Shown here in pieces: positions 12,480 through 24,094 of a stretch of 64,000 bases of DNA (positions are counted from its first letter, which is position 1; every line of letters starts with the position of its first letter). Below the pieces are notes generated by a model. The model was not told where the DNA came from. It saw only the letters and a list, made by a program, of their open reading frames with translations, and made no database searches. The stretch covers positions 40,119 through 104,118 of the forward strand of contig JAAAPD010000046.1 in NCBI GenBank assembly GCA_009908505.1, given 5' to 3'. This stretch comes from Alphaproteobacteria bacterium (GTDB lineage Bacteria; Pseudomonadota; Alphaproteobacteria; Rhodobacterales; Rhodobacteraceae). The position numbers and the translations under genes were made by a program.

Positions 12480-13733
12480 ATGACCGATGCAGACCTGCCC
12501 TTCGACCCGCACATGCTGGACAAGCTGGCCGAGGTGGCCGTGCAGGTGGGGCTTGGTCTCGAACCCGGCCAGAACCTTGTGCTGACCGCCCCGGTCGAGG
12601 CGCTGCCGCTGGTGCGGCGTATCGCGGCGGCGGCCTATCGTGCGGGCGCGGCCAATGTCACGCCGATCCTGTCGGACGAGGCGGTGACGCTAGCCCGGTT
12701 CGAACATGGGGCGGACGTGGCCTTCGACTCGGCGCCGGACTGGCTCTATCGCGGCATGGGCGAGGCTTTTTCGGGCAACGCCGCACGGTTGGCCATTTCC
12801 GCGGACAATCCCCTGCTGCTGAAGGACCAGGACCCGGACAAGACATCGCGCGCGGCCAAGGCTAATTCCACCGCCTACAAGCCCGCGCTGGAAAAGATCG
12901 CCAATTTCGAAATCAACTGGAACATAGTCAGCTATCCGGGCAAGGCCTGGGCGAAACAGGTCTTCCCCGACCTGCCCGAGGATCAGGCGGTCGCCAAACT
13001 GGCCGAGGCGATTTTCGCCGCGTCCCGCGTGGACCGGGACGACCCGGTGGCCGAGTGGCAGGCGCATAACGCCGCGCTGCGCGCGCGCAGCGAATGGCTC
13101 AATTCGCAGGCCTTCAGCGCCCTGCATTTCACCGGCGGCGGCACCGATCTGACCGTTGGCCTGGCTCTGGGCCACGAATGGAAGGGCGGGGCCTCGCGGG
13201 CCAAGAACGGCATCACCTGCAACCCCAACATTCCCACCGAAGAGGTGTTTACCACCCCGCACAAGGACCGGGTGGATGGGGTCGCCCGCGCGTCGAAACC
13301 GCTGGTCTACCAGGGCACGCCCATCAAGGACATCGAGGTGCGCTTTGAAAACGGACGCATCGTCGAGGCGTCCGCCAGCGAGGGCGAGGCGACCTGGAAA
13401 AAGCTGATCGACACCGACGAAGGCGCGGCGAGGCTGGGCGAGGTGGCGCTGGTGCCCCATGGCTCGCCCATTTCGCAATCGGGGCTGCTGTTCTTCAACA
13501 CGCTCTACGATGAAAACGCCGCCTGCCATATCGCGCAGGGCCAGTGCTATTCCGATTGCTTCGTGGACGAGATCGCCAGCGACCCGGACAAGGTCGAGGC
13601 AGGGGGCGGCAATGCCAGCCTGATCCATGTTGACTGGATGATCGGCGGGCCGCAGATGGATATCGACGGGATCAAGCCCGACGGCACCCGCGTGCCGGTC
13701 TTCCGCAAGGGCGAATGGGCCAGCGCGGTCTGA
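12480..13733 (+). CDS. Aminopeptidase, M29 family
   Basis: LDKLAEVAVQVGLGLEPGQNLVLTAPVEALPLVRRIAAAAYRAGAANVTPILSDE...HVDWMIGG; typical M29 peptidase. Confidence 0.9.
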   Translation: MTDADLPFDPHMLDKLAEVAVQVGLGLEPGQNLVLTAPVEALPLVRRIAAAAYRAGAANVTPILSDEAVTLARFEHGADVAFDSAPDWLYRGMGEAFSGNAARLAISADNPLLLKDQDPDKTSRAAKANSTAYKPALEKIANFEINWNIVSYPGKAWAKQVFPDLPEDQAVAKLAEAIFAASRVDRDDPVAEWQAHNAALRARSEWLNSQAFSALHFTGGGTDLTVGLALGHEWKGGASRAKNGITCNPNIPTEEVFTTPHKDRVDGVARASKPLVYQGTPIKDIEVRFENGRIVEASASEGEATWKKLIDTDEGAARLGEVALVPHGSPISQSGLLFFNTLYDENAACHIAQGQCYSDCFVDEIASDPDKVEAGGGNASLIHVDWMIGGPQMDIDGIKPDGTRVPVFRKGEWASAV

Positions 13734-13739
13734 GCCTGC

Positions 13740-14279
13740 TTACCAATAGGCCGCATCGTCGATCGCCGGCACGCATTGTGCCGGCCCCTTGAACGGGTCC
13801 AGCGGCGCGTCGGTCAAAGATTGGGCCAGCCAGCCTTCGGGCATTTGCAGCGGGCGCGGGGCCGGAACGGTCTCGGTCGTGACGCACTGAAAGCCCACCT
13901 TGCCGTAATAGGCCGGGTCGCCATAGGTCACGGCCACGTCCGCGCCCGCGCGCCGCATCTCGGACAGGCCGTATCGCAGCAGCGATTGCCCCACACCCTT
14001 GCCTTGTTGATCGGGGGCAACGGCCACCGGGGCCAGCAGGAAGACGCTCCGGCGATCGTTGGGCACATGCAGGCGCGAAAAGATGATCGCGCCGGCCAGG
14101 GTTCTGTCATCCCAGGTCGTGAAGACATGCAGCTCGGCATCCGGCGTGTCGGACAGCATGTCACGCGCCAGCTTGCCGATCAGGGCGCCTTCTTCAGCGC
14201 CTTCGGACGCGCCGAAGGCCACTTGGAACACCCGGGCGATGGCGTCGGCGTGCGGTTTGAAATCGGACGAATGCTGCAT
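13740..14279 (-). CDS. GNAT-family N-acetyltransferase
   Basis: LAPVAVAPDQQGKGVGQSLLRYGLSEMRRAGADVAVTYGDPAYYGKVGFQ; acetyl-CoA loop Q/RxxGxG. Confidence 0.88.
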   Translation of the reverse strand: MQHSSDFKPHADAIARVFQVAFGASEGAEEGALIGKLARDMLSDTPDAELHVFTTWDDRTLAGAIIFSRLHVPNDRRSVFLLAPVAVAPDQQGKGVGQSLLRYGLSEMRRAGADVAVTYGDPAYYGKVGFQCVTTETVPAPRPLQMPEGWLAQSLTDAPLDPFKGPAQCVPAIDDAAYW

Positions 14280-14325
14280 GGCGCCCCCTTTCCGAGGCTT
14301 GATTATGTCCGGGCGCGCGGCAATG

Positions 14326-14357
14326 AAAACCCCCGCCGCGCGGTGCGCGACGGGGGC
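14326..14357 (-). terminator. Probable intrinsic terminator for the minus-strand pyrophosphatase gene
   Basis: CCCCCG...CGGGGG inverted repeat with AAAA on + side (TTTT on minus transcript), 3' of ppaC stop. Confidence 0.6.
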
Positions 14358-14375
14358 TGAACCGGCAGGTGTCGC

Positions 14376-15296
14376 TTACAGTGCCAAGTTCGGGATGATC
14401 TGCTTCTTGCGCGACATGACGCCGGGCAGCACAACGGTGTCGCCGTCGACGGTCGCGCCGAAGCTCTTCTCGGCCACGGTCTTGACGGTGTCGTTGGGCA
14501 CCAGCAGCGTCGCCTCTTCGCGCAGGATATCGACTACGAACAGCAGGACCTCATCGACGCCATCCTCGGCGGCGACATCTTTCATGCTGGCCATCAGGCT
14601 GTCCTTGCGGCCTAGCGGGATCTCGGGCGCGGTGGTTTCCAGCACCGAGACGCGGAACTTGGTGCCCGACACTTCGTATTCCTTGGAATCCATGCGGATC
14701 AGCTCGGCATCGGAAAAGGCGGACACGTCGGACTTGGCCGCGAACATCTCGGCGGCGTAATCGGTCAGGTTCAGGCCTAGGTCCGAGGCCAGGCTTTCGG
14801 CCAGCGCCTTGTCCTGCTCGGTGGTGGTCGGGCTGCGGAATTCCAGCGTGTCGGATAGGATGCAGGACAGCATCAGCCCCTTGACCGGATCTGTCAGCTT
14901 GGCGGCATTCGGCCCCATCAGGTCGTGCATGATGGTTGCGGTGCAGGCCAGCGGACGAATGGTGATGTTGATCGGCCCCTTGGTTTCCAGCCCGCCGACC
15001 AGCTTGTGATGGTCGATGATCGCCTTCACGTCCGCGCCGTTGATATTGGCCGGCAATTCGGCGGGGTTGTTGGTGTCCACAACCACGCAGGGCTGGTCAT
15101 CGGCCACGTCCTCGATGATCTCAGGCATCTCATAGCCCCAGCGGTTTAGGACGAAGGCGGCCTCGGTGTTGGGCTGGCCCAGCAGGACGGCTTTGGCATC
15201 CTGGCCTTTGACCTCGGAGAGGTGCCAGGCCCAGATCAGGGGCGCGCCGGTGGAGTCGGTATCGGGGGCCTTGTGGCCGAAAACGAGTGTGGTCAT
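14376..15296 (-). CDS. ppaC: Manganese-dependent inorganic pyrophosphatase (DHH family)
   Basis: MTTLVFGHKAPDTDSTGAPLIWAW; VVVDTNNPAELP; AIIDHHKLVGGLE; ILSDTLEFRSPTTT. Confidence 0.95.
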   Translation of the reverse strand: MTTLVFGHKAPDTDSTGAPLIWAWHLSEVKGQDAKAVLLGQPNTEAAFVLNRWGYEMPEIIEDVADDQPCVVVDTNNPAELPANINGADVKAIIDHHKLVGGLETKGPINITIRPLACTATIMHDLMGPNAAKLTDPVKGLMLSCILSDTLEFRSPTTTEQDKALAESLASDLGLNLTDYAAEMFAAKSDVSAFSDAELIRMDSKEYEVSGTKFRVSVLETTAPEIPLGRKDSLMASMKDVAAEDGVDEVLLFVVDILREEATLLVPNDTVKTVAEKSFGATVDGDTVVLPGVMSRKKQIIPNLAL

Positions 15297-15409
15297 TATT
15301 GAAAGCCCGTGGTTCAGGTGAATTTGCGGGCCTTATAGGGGGGATGGTTTGGACTGTCACGTGACACAGTGTCAGGTCTGGCATGCGGATGGCACAAGAC
15401 CGCCCCGCC

Positions 15410-16054
15410 ATGCGTGAGAGCGATCTCTACCCCCCGGTGAAGACCCACCTCGAGGCGCAGGGCTACGAGGTCAAGGGCGAGGTGGGGGCCGCCGACGTGG
15501 TGGCGCGGCGCGGCGACGAAGAACCGGTGATCGTCGAGTTGAAAACGGGCTTTTCCCTCGCGCTTTTCCACCAGGCGATTGCCCGGCAGGCCCTGTCCGA
15601 CATTGTCTATGTCGCGGTGCCCAAACCCAAGCGGGATGCGAAGAAGAACCTGAAGCTGGCACGGATGCTGGGGCTGGGCGTGATCTTCGTGCGGCCGCGG
15701 GACGGGTTCATCGAGGTCATGGCCGATCCAGGCCCGTATCGTCCGCGTAAATCGAAGAAGAAAGCGGCCCGACTCCTGCGTGATTTCGACCGGCTGCGCG
15801 GCGACCCGAATTCGGGCGGGGCGACGCGTCATGGTCTGGTGACAGGCTATCGGCAAGACGCACTCGCCTGCGCCCGTTTTCTGGCCGTCCATGGTCCGTC
15901 GCGCGGTGCCGTGGTGGCCGATTGGACCGAGGTGCCGGGTGCGACGCGCATCATGGCCGACAACCACTACGGCTGGTTCGAGCGGATCGCCCGCGGCGTC
16001 TACGGCCTGACGCCGGCGGGCCGGTCAGGGCTGGCCGACTGGGCTGATTGTTGA
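15410..16054 (+). CDS. DUF2161-like protein (PD-(D/E)XK-like fold suspected)
   Basis: MRESDLYPPVKTHLEAQGYEVKGEVGAADVVARRGDEEPVIVELKTGFSLALFHQAIARQ...; start chosen at second Met. Confidence 0.75.
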   Translation: MRESDLYPPVKTHLEAQGYEVKGEVGAADVVARRGDEEPVIVELKTGFSLALFHQAIARQALSDIVYVAVPKPKRDAKKNLKLARMLGLGVIFVRPRDGFIEVMADPGPYRPRKSKKKAARLLRDFDRLRGDPNSGGATRHGLVTGYRQDALACARFLAVHGPSRGAVVADWTEVPGATRIMADNHYGWFERIARGVYGLTPAGRSGLADWADC

Positions 16055-16196
16055 GAAGCCGGGTTCAGCGAAATTTGCGTTTCGGGTCAATTGGCATGTC
16101 GAGTTTTGGAAATGAAGTCCATTCCGATTATCTGGAATTAAAGAAATATCAGCATTACGATAAAAACTGATGCCGAATTAGAATAAAATGAATGGA

Positions 16197-16216
16197 CTGC
16201 CAATATGAACTGGCAG
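16197..16216. terminator. Possible bidirectional terminator hairpin
   Basis: CTGCCA-ATATGAAC-TGGCAG in AT-rich intergene; T-rich on both exits. Confidence 0.45.
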
Positions 16217-16247
16217 CCCTTTCTGTTTGGAATTCAATCGACTTGGA

Positions 16248-16595
16248 TCAGTCTTTGATATCGATTTCGACGCTGTCCACGGCCATCGAGGGATCGGTGA
16301 AATTGTCACCCACGAAAAGATAGGCGATCACGTCATTGCGCAGCGGGCGCCCCACCTGGACACGGGTTTCGTTGTTCGCGCCGGCACGAATGGAGGCCAC
16401 GCCCAGAAGGTCGCCGGTTTCGCCGCGATGGTGATCGTAGACCGCGACATAGCCGTCGCCTGTGGCACTGAATGGGTCGATGACCACGGTGCTGGTCCCA
16501 TCGTCCTGATCGCCCATGTAGGCGAACATGTTCTGGGCCTGGGCGGCACCGGCAACGGTAAGAGCCAGGATTCCGGCGGTGATAAGCGTTTTCAT
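16248..16595 (-). CDS. Small secreted protein of unknown function
   Basis: MKTLITAGILALTVAGAAQAQNMFAYMGDQDDGTSTVVIDPFSATGDGYVAVYDHHRGETGDLLGVASIRAGANNETRV...; Sec signal peptide. Confidence 0.78.
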   Translation of the reverse strand: MKTLITAGILALTVAGAAQAQNMFAYMGDQDDGTSTVVIDPFSATGDGYVAVYDHHRGETGDLLGVASIRAGANNETRVQVGRPLRNDVIAYLFVGDNFTDPSMAVDSVEIDIKD

Positions 16596-16903
16596 ATCAT
16601 TTCTCCTTTTTTGCGATTTCGAAATCAACTCGAAATTCGCGCTTCCAAAATCACAATCTCCATGATTGCTGCTTTACTATTAGGGGGAGGACGATTGAAA
16701 CATCAACTCACGTCAGCATGAGTTTCAAGGAGCGCACGGCGGTGAGAGAATTGACCTTGAAAATGTGATTGCTGAAAACGCGAATGTGTTTTCTACTGAA
16801 TTCCAGGTGAGGCACGGTCACGTGAAGCGACAGTGATTGGAAGAGCGATTATCGAACGAAGTCAGGACAGACCGACGTGAAACACCAATGAAAGGGGAAA
16901 ATA

Positions 16904-17419
16904 ATGCCTGCACTTCAAAGACGAGACTTTCTTCGCGGATCGACGGTTCTTGCCGGCGTGTCGGCCCTGCCATCTGTGGGCCGGGCGGACGTGCCGGCGG
17001 GGCGCGATCCGTTCGACTACGCGGTCACACGAACCGACGCGGAGTGGCGCGCGCTGCTGGGCGAGGACTATGCGATCCTGCGCGAGGGCCGGACCGAAGA
17101 GCCGATGTCGAGCGATATCTGGGCCGAGTCCCGCAAGGGGCGTTACGATTGTCGCGGGTGCGAGCTGACGCAGTATCGGTGGGACACCAAGGTCAACCTG
17201 CCCAAGGGCTGGCTGTTCTTCGTGGCCAGCGAGCCCAACGCACAACTGATGTCGCAGGATTCCAGCGCGCCGATGGGGGATGATCCGAACATCATGAACG
17301 TCGAGATCGAGGTGCATTGCCGTCGCTGCGGCAGTCACATGGGCCACATCCTTCTGGTGGAGGGCCAGGTCTTGCATTGCATCAACGGGGCGTCGCTCAA
17401 GTTCCTGCCCCAAGCCTGA
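16904..17419 (+). CDS. msrB: Peptide-methionine (R)-S-oxide reductase-like protein with Tat-like signal
   Basis: RRDFLRGSTVLAG Tat-like motif; zinc-type CRGC and CRRC pairs; HCINGASLKF catalytic-type motif. Confidence 0.85.
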   Translation: MPALQRRDFLRGSTVLAGVSALPSVGRADVPAGRDPFDYAVTRTDAEWRALLGEDYAILREGRTEEPMSSDIWAESRKGRYDCRGCELTQYRWDTKVNLPKGWLFFVASEPNAQLMSQDSSAPMGDDPNIMNVEIEVHCRRCGSHMGHILLVEGQVLHCINGASLKFLPQA

Positions 17420-17457
17420 CCAAGCCGGCCGCAGAAGGGGCGGCCGGCGCGGCGCGG

Positions 17458-18447
17458 TCAGTCGTCCAGCCGCGTCACGGTCCACCCGTTATCCTGCAAA
17501 AGGGCCAGAACCCCCTTTTCGCCGATCAGGTGGGCGGCACCGAAGGCCACGAAGACACTGTCACGCTCGCGCGCCGCGGCCTCGATCACCGGGATCCAGT
17601 CGCGGTTGCGGTCGAACAGCAGGGTCTGTTCCATCTCTTGCATCTGGGCCTCGAAAGCCTCGGCGCTCAGCCCCGGTGCGAAACTGCCGGCGGCGCGGTT
17701 GATGTGCCAGCTATAGGCTGGCCGACGGTCGAAATAGCCATCCATCATCGACACGATCAGCGCATCCATCACCGCGGGGTCCATCAGTCCGACGCGCAGG
17801 GCCTCAAGCTGGTCTTCGAAGCTGCCTTGGCGCATGAGGTCCAGCACAACGCGCCAATCCTCCAGCGCGCGGATTTCCATACTGCCCTCGACCTCGGACA
17901 GGATCAGGTTGTCCAGCCCAGCCTGGCCTCCGGCCATCGCGAAGGCGGCGCAGGGCGGCATGGCCAGCGTCATCGACAGAAACCACGGTTGCATCCGTGC
18001 CGCCATGAAGGGCGGCACACCACGCGCCTCGGCGGCGCGGGCCACGGCCTGCCATGTTTCGGGGTCCAGCCGGTCGATCAGGTTGGGGCCTTTTGTGATC
18101 GTGAATTGCGCCGGATCACCGGCGATATGGGCCTGAAGCGCCAGCTGATCCTCGGCCGTGGCCTCGACCAGCAGCAAATCCGCGCGGTTCAGCCGCGCGC
18201 GCACCTCGTTCAAAACCAGGCCCAGCCGCGGATCGGGCAGGTGGATCGTGCCCAGCAGGGTCAGTTCGGCCCCGTCGCGTTCGGCGTGCCAATACAGGCC
18301 TTCGGCGAAGGGGGTCTCGGCGACCATCGACTCGATCCGGGCGATTTCGCGCGCGCCCAGCCGCGATTCGAGCCCGGGGCCGGTGCATTCGGCGGTGGCT
18401 GCCCCGGACAGGAGGGTGAAAATCATGACAAGGACTGGACGCAACAT
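17458..18447 (-). CDS. TraB/GumN family protein
   Basis: GLYWHAERDGAELTLLGTIHLPDPRLGLVLNEVRARLNRADLLLVEATAEDQ; GxxH motif; signal peptide MLRPVLVMIFTLLSGAATA. Confidence 0.87.
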   Translation of the reverse strand: MLRPVLVMIFTLLSGAATAECTGPGLESRLGAREIARIESMVAETPFAEGLYWHAERDGAELTLLGTIHLPDPRLGLVLNEVRARLNRADLLLVEATAEDQLALQAHIAGDPAQFTITKGPNLIDRLDPETWQAVARAAEARGVPPFMAARMQPWFLSMTLAMPPCAAFAMAGGQAGLDNLILSEVEGSMEIRALEDWRVVLDLMRQGSFEDQLEALRVGLMDPAVMDALIVSMMDGYFDRRPAYSWHINRAAGSFAPGLSAEAFEAQMQEMEQTLLFDRNRDWIPVIEAAARERDSVFVAFGAAHLIGEKGVLALLQDNGWTVTRLDD

Positions 18448-18580
18448 CGGGCTTTCCATACATACGCGGTTCCCGGTCAGCTTAGTGCAGCTTGTCATGG
18501 CTGGAAACAGGCTGACCATGCAGAATCAGAACCATTCGCGGCGGCGCGCCGGGACCACGCATTTTTGTCTGACCTGGGCG

Positions 18581-18609
18581 TTGACAGTGCCGCCCGGCTT
18601 GCCTACTTC
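18581..18609 (+). promoter_or_regulatory. Putative housekeeping-sigma promoter of groESL
   Basis: TTGACA at 18581-18586, 17-bp spacer, TACTTC at 18604-18609, just upstream of CIRCE. Confidence 0.65.
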
Positions 18610-18616
18610 TCCGCCG

Positions 18617-18643
18617 TTAGCACTCGACAGAGATGAGTGCTGA
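18617..18643 (+). promoter_or_regulatory. CIRCE element (HrcA operator)
   Basis: TTAGCACTC-GACAGAGAT-GAGTGCTGA, 17 of 18 arm positions match consensus TTAGCACTC-N9-GAGTGCTAA; directly upstream of groES. Confidence 0.96.
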
Positions 18644-18693
18644 CGGCCCCAACCGGGTCTAACGAGAACAAGTCAAGCTGAGGAGCTACTGAA

Positions 18694-18981
18694 ATGGCTT
18701 TCAAACCGCTTCATGACCGGGTGCTGGTGCGCCGCGTGGAAAGTGACGAAAAAACCGCCGGCGGCCTGATCATCCCCGACAGCGCCAAGGAAAAGCCCGC
18801 CGAAGGCGTGGTCGTGGCCGTTGGCGCGGGCGCCCGTGACGATGACGGCGACCGGATCAAGATGGACGTGTCCGATGGCGACCGCATCCTGTTCGGCAAG
18901 TGGTCCGGCACCGAGATCACCGTCGATGGCGAAGAGCTGCTCATCATGAAGGAAAGCGACATCCTCGGCATCATCGCCTGA
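18694..18981 (+). CDS. groES: Co-chaperonin GroES
   Basis: [38 protein letters not shown]... Confidence 0.98.
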   Translation: MAFKPLHDRVLVRRVESDEKTAGGLIIPDSAKEKPAEGVVVAVGAGARDDDGDRIKMDVSDGDRILFGKWSGTEITVDGEELLIMKESDILGIIA

Positions 18982-19003
18982 GGCTGACCCTTTCCCCCGA
19001 TAA

Positions 19004-20677
<1,674 letters not shown>

Positions 20678-20719
20678 GTCACGAAACGCACCGCGTTTCG
20701 ACACGCCGAAACATCCGAA

Positions 20720-20750
20720 GGGCGCCCCGCCGGGGGCGCCCTTTTCCTTT
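20720..20750 (+). terminator. Intrinsic terminator of groESL
   Basis: GGGCGCCCC-GCC-GGGGGCGCCC hairpin followed by TTTTCCTTTT. Confidence 0.9.
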
Positions 20751-20775
20751 TGGCATATCGATGAGGTGCCGCCGC

Positions 20776-21258
20776 CTAGCGCAGGATCGGCTCCAGCGGG
20801 TCATAGGCGGGGGCGTCCGGGTCGGCCCAGGCAACCGCGGCCAGGCTGTCGGGTTTGACGCGCAGCCCGTCCAGTTCTGCCCGACTGACCCAGCGGCGCA
20901 GGCTGACCACCTCTTCGGGGTCGCGCCAATCGGTGCGCAATTCCCCCGACACCAACGCGCAGCGGAAATAGATATCGACCTGGTGAAAACTGCCCCCGGG
21001 GTCGTGGAATTCATTGACCAGGCAGGGCGCGCCCACATCGACCGTCAGCCCGGTTTCCTCGTGAATCTCGCGGGCCAGGTTCTCGGTCAGGCTCTGGTGC
21101 GGATCGACACCGCCGCCGGGCGCGCACCACAAATCGCCGCGCCCGGCATAGGCATTGACCAGAAGCAGCTTGTCATTTTGCATGAGGATACCGCGAACGG
21201 CGAGGCGGACCGGGCGTGTCATGGCGGCCAGACTGGCAAGAGACTCAAGGTGAGGCAA
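20776..21258 (-). CDS. NUDIX hydrolase
   Basis: GGGVDPHQSLTENLAREIHEETGL Nudix box. Confidence 0.92.
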   Translation of the reverse strand: MPHLESLASLAAMTRPVRLAVRGILMQNDKLLLVNAYAGRGDLWCAPGGGVDPHQSLTENLAREIHEETGLTVDVGAPCLVNEFHDPGGSFHQVDIYFRCALVSGELRTDWRDPEEVVSLRRWVSRAELDGLRVKPDSLAAVAWADPDAPAYDPLEPILR

Positions 21259-21301
21259 GCGTGACCTGTTGCGCGACGCGGCGATGCCTATATGAAACGG
21301 T

Positions 21302-22021
21302 ATGCGCGCCGTGATTCTGACTGTCCTGGTCCTGTTGGTGCCGCTGCCTGCGCGGGCGGCGGACTGCGTCGTGCTGCTGCACGGGTTGGCCCGGACCGAA
21401 ACCTCCTTTCTCGCCTTGCAGGAAATCCTCGAGGGTGAGGGCTATATGGTCGTCAATGACGGCTATCCCTCGACCAAGGCCAGCATCGGTGATTTGGTCT
21501 CCGCCACCCTGCCGCAACAGGTTGCGCAATGCGGCGACAGGACGGTTCATTTCGTGACCCATTCCATGGGGGGAATCCTGGTGCGGGCCTGGCTGGCCGA
21601 CCACCGGCCCGGCAACCTGGGCCGCGTGGTCATGCTGGGGCCGCCGAACCGCGGCTCGGAACTGGTGGATGTTTTTGGCGACTTCGAACCGTTTCGCTGG
21701 GTCAACGGTCCGGCGGGGCTGGAACTTGCCACCGATGGTGTGCCCGAGGCGCTGCCCCTGCCGCATTTCGAGCTGGGGATCGTCGCGGGCAATCGCACGC
21801 TGAACCCGATCTATTCCAACGTGATCGAGGGGGCAGATGACGGGAAGGTCTCGGTCGCGTCCACCCGGATCGACGGGATGGACGACCATATCATTTTGCC
21901 CGTCACCCACACGTTCATGATGAACAACCCGCTGGTCATGGCGCAGGTCCAGGCCTTCCTGGAAACCGGCCGTTTCGACCGTGACCTGACGCTGCGGGCG
22001 GTTCTGTTCGGGCTGGAGTGA
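21302..22021 (+). CDS. Alpha/beta hydrolase / lipase-like, secreted
   Basis: Signal peptide [40 protein letters not shown] nucleophile elbow. Confidence 0.87.
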   Translation: MRAVILTVLVLLVPLPARAADCVVLLHGLARTETSFLALQEILEGEGYMVVNDGYPSTKASIGDLVSATLPQQVAQCGDRTVHFVTHSMGGILVRAWLADHRPGNLGRVVMLGPPNRGSELVDVFGDFEPFRWVNGPAGLELATDGVPEALPLPHFELGIVAGNRTLNPIYSNVIEGADDGKVSVASTRIDGMDDHIILPVTHTFMMNNPLVMAQVQAFLETGRFDRDLTLRAVLFGLE

Positions 22022-22064
22022 TCGACAGGACCGCCTGGGGGCAACGGAAACCGCGGACGTGCTG

Positions 22065-23138
22065 TCAGCTTGCCGGTCCCGTGATGCGGTTGATATGGCC
22101 CATCTTGCGGCCGGGCTTGGCCTCGGTCTTGCCGTAGAGGTGGATCGCCGTGTTGGTGCTTGCCAGTTCGGCCACGCGGGCCACGTCCGCACCGATCAGG
22201 TTTTCCATCATCACGTTGGCATGGCGCGACCCATCGCCCAGCGGCCAGCCCGCCACGGCGCGGATATGCTGTTCGAACTGGTCTATGAGGCAGCCATTCT
22301 GCGTCCAGTGGCCGGAATTGTGCACACGCGGCGCGATCTCGTTGACCAAGTGCCCCTTGGGCGTAACGAACAACTCGACCCCCATGACCCCGACATAATT
22401 CAACGCGTTCAGCACCTTGGCCGCGGTCAGCACCGCGTCGCTGCGCTGGCTGGGCGAAAGGCTGGCCGGCACGTTTGTGCTGTGCAAAATACCGTCGCGG
22501 TGGATATTCTCGCCCGGGTCGAAACAGGCGACCGACCCATCCAGCCCCCGGGCGCCGATCACCGAGACCTCTCGGGTGAACTCCACGAAGCCTTCCAGGA
22601 TCGCGGGGGCACCTTCCATGTCGGCCAGTGCCGCCTCGGCGTCCTCGGGCGCCATGATCCGCGCCTGGCCCTTGCCGTCATAGCCGAAACGCCGGGTCTT
22701 GAGAATCGCGGGCGTGCCGATCTCGGCGATTGCCTCGGCCAGGTCGACCTCGTCATCGACGGCGGCAAAGGGGGCGACCCCTAGGCCCTGCTCACTGAGA
22801 AAGGCCTTTTCCATCAGCCGGTCCTGCGACACGGCCAGCGCACGGCGGCCCGGACGGATCGGTTTCAGCGGGTCCAGCAGGTCCAGCGCCGTGGTCGGGA
22901 TGTTCTCGAATTCATAGGTGATCACGTCCACGGCGTCGGCAAAGGCGCGCAAGGCGGTCTCGTCCTCGTAGGCGGCCTTGAAATGGTAGTTGCTGACATG
23001 GCTCGCCGGGCAGTCGCCGCCGGGCTCGAAAATGCAGGTCTTGAAGCCCAGGCGCGACCCGGCGACAGACAGCATCCGGCCGAGCTGGCCGCCGCCGAGA
23101 ATGCCGATGGTCGCGCCGGTTTGCAGAGGATCAGTCAT
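22065..23138 (-). CDS. purK: 5-(carboxyamino)imidazole ribonucleotide synthase
   Basis: [31 protein letters not shown]...; [16 protein letters not shown]-grasp. Confidence 0.96.
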   Translation of the reverse strand: MTDPLQTGATIGILGGGQLGRMLSVAGSRLGFKTCIFEPGGDCPASHVSNYHFKAAYEDETALRAFADAVDVITYEFENIPTTALDLLDPLKPIRPGRRALAVSQDRLMEKAFLSEQGLGVAPFAAVDDEVDLAEAIAEIGTPAILKTRRFGYDGKGQARIMAPEDAEAALADMEGAPAILEGFVEFTREVSVIGARGLDGSVACFDPGENIHRDGILHSTNVPASLSPSQRSDAVLTAAKVLNALNYVGVMGVELFVTPKGHLVNEIAPRVHNSGHWTQNGCLIDQFEQHIRAVAGWPLGDGSRHANVMMENLIGADVARVAELASTNTAIHLYGKTEAKPGRKMGHINRITGPAS

Positions 23139-23619
23139 CGCTGGGCTCTTCGGGAATGGACTGGGACAGGGCGGTGCGCCAGGCATCGAGCCGCGTGGCA
23201 AGGGCCGGGTCCTGCAGGGCCAGGATGCCCGCGGCCATCAGCCCCGCATTCTTCGCCCCGGCCGGGCCGATCGCCATGGTCGCCACGGGAAAGCCACGCG
23301 GCATCTGCAATATGGAATAGAGGCTGTCGACACCGGACAGCGCCTTGGTCTGGACCGGCACGCCGATCACCGGCACCCGGGTCTTCGAGGCCATCATGCC
23401 CGGCAGATGGGCCGCCCCCCCGGCGCCCGCGACGATCACCTGCAGGCCGCGATCCACCGCCGTCTTGCCGTACTCCCACAGGCGATCCGGCGTGCGATGG
23501 GCCGAGACGATCCGTTTCTCGAACTCGACGCCCAACTCGTCCAGGACATCGGCCGCCTCGCGCATGGTCGGCCAGTCGGACTGGCTGCCCATGATGATGC
23601 CGACGCGTGCTTGGGTCAT
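23131..23619 (-). CDS. purE: 5-(carboxyamino)imidazole ribonucleotide mutase
   Basis: [42 protein letters not shown]; overlaps purK start. Confidence 0.97.
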   Translation of the reverse strand: MTQARVGIIMGSQSDWPTMREAADVLDELGVEFEKRIVSAHRTPDRLWEYGKTAVDRGLQVIVAGAGGAAHLPGMMASKTRVPVIGVPVQTKALSGVDSLYSILQMPRGFPVATMAIGPAGAKNAGLMAAGILALQDPALATRLDAWRTALSQSIPEEPSDD

Positions 23620-23693
23620 GTTCTGGCCCCTCGTTTCAAGGAAATCGGCACTATAGCCATGTCTGTCGGGGGTTCAATCGGCCGTTTCGCCGG

Positions 23694-23912
23694 TCAGGCG
23701 ATGATGTCGGGAAACAGCCGATCCTCGATCTGGGCGATCTTGTCTTTCAGGACGAGTTTCTGCTTTTTCAGGCGCTTGATGGTGAACATGTCGCCCTTGC
23801 CATTGTCCTGCAGGGCATGGATCGCCTCGTCCAGATCGCGGTGTTCGCGGCGCAGGACCTCCAGTTCGACGCGCAGGACTTCCCGTTGTTCCATGCGGGC
23901 AGAGCTGTTCAT
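23694..23912 (-). CDS. YdcH-family (DUF465) small protein
   Basis: VLRREHRDLDEAIHALQDNGKGDMFTIKRLKKQKLVLKDKIAQIED. Confidence 0.82.
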   Translation of the reverse strand: MNSSARMEQREVLRVELEVLRREHRDLDEAIHALQDNGKGDMFTIKRLKKQKLVLKDKIAQIEDRLFPDIIA

Positions 23913-23998
23913 GGGCGATTCCGATACCAAGGGTGGCTGTTGACCGTCAGGATACGCGCTGAGCCCCCGTTTTCAAAGCAAAACCCGTTGCCAAAGGC

Positions 23999-24027
23999 CT
24001 TGCACGGGCCGGGTCGTCGCCCCATAT
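23999..24027 (+). promoter_or_regulatory. Putative sigma-32 (RpoH) promoter of hsp20 gene
   Basis: CTTGCA-N15-CCCCATAT; matches CTTGAA-N13-15-CCCCATNT consensus; ~70 bp upstream of hsp20 start. Confidence 0.78.
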
Positions 24028-24094
24028 TTTCCTCAAGGGCCGCCGCGACCGGGGTCCGCAACACATTATGTCGCTTAACAAAAGGGCATGTGGC

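Noticed and set aside
24028-24094. ROSE-type RNA thermometer in the hsp20 leader
   Set aside because: No U-rich ROSE box complementary to a clear SD could be seen in the short leader.
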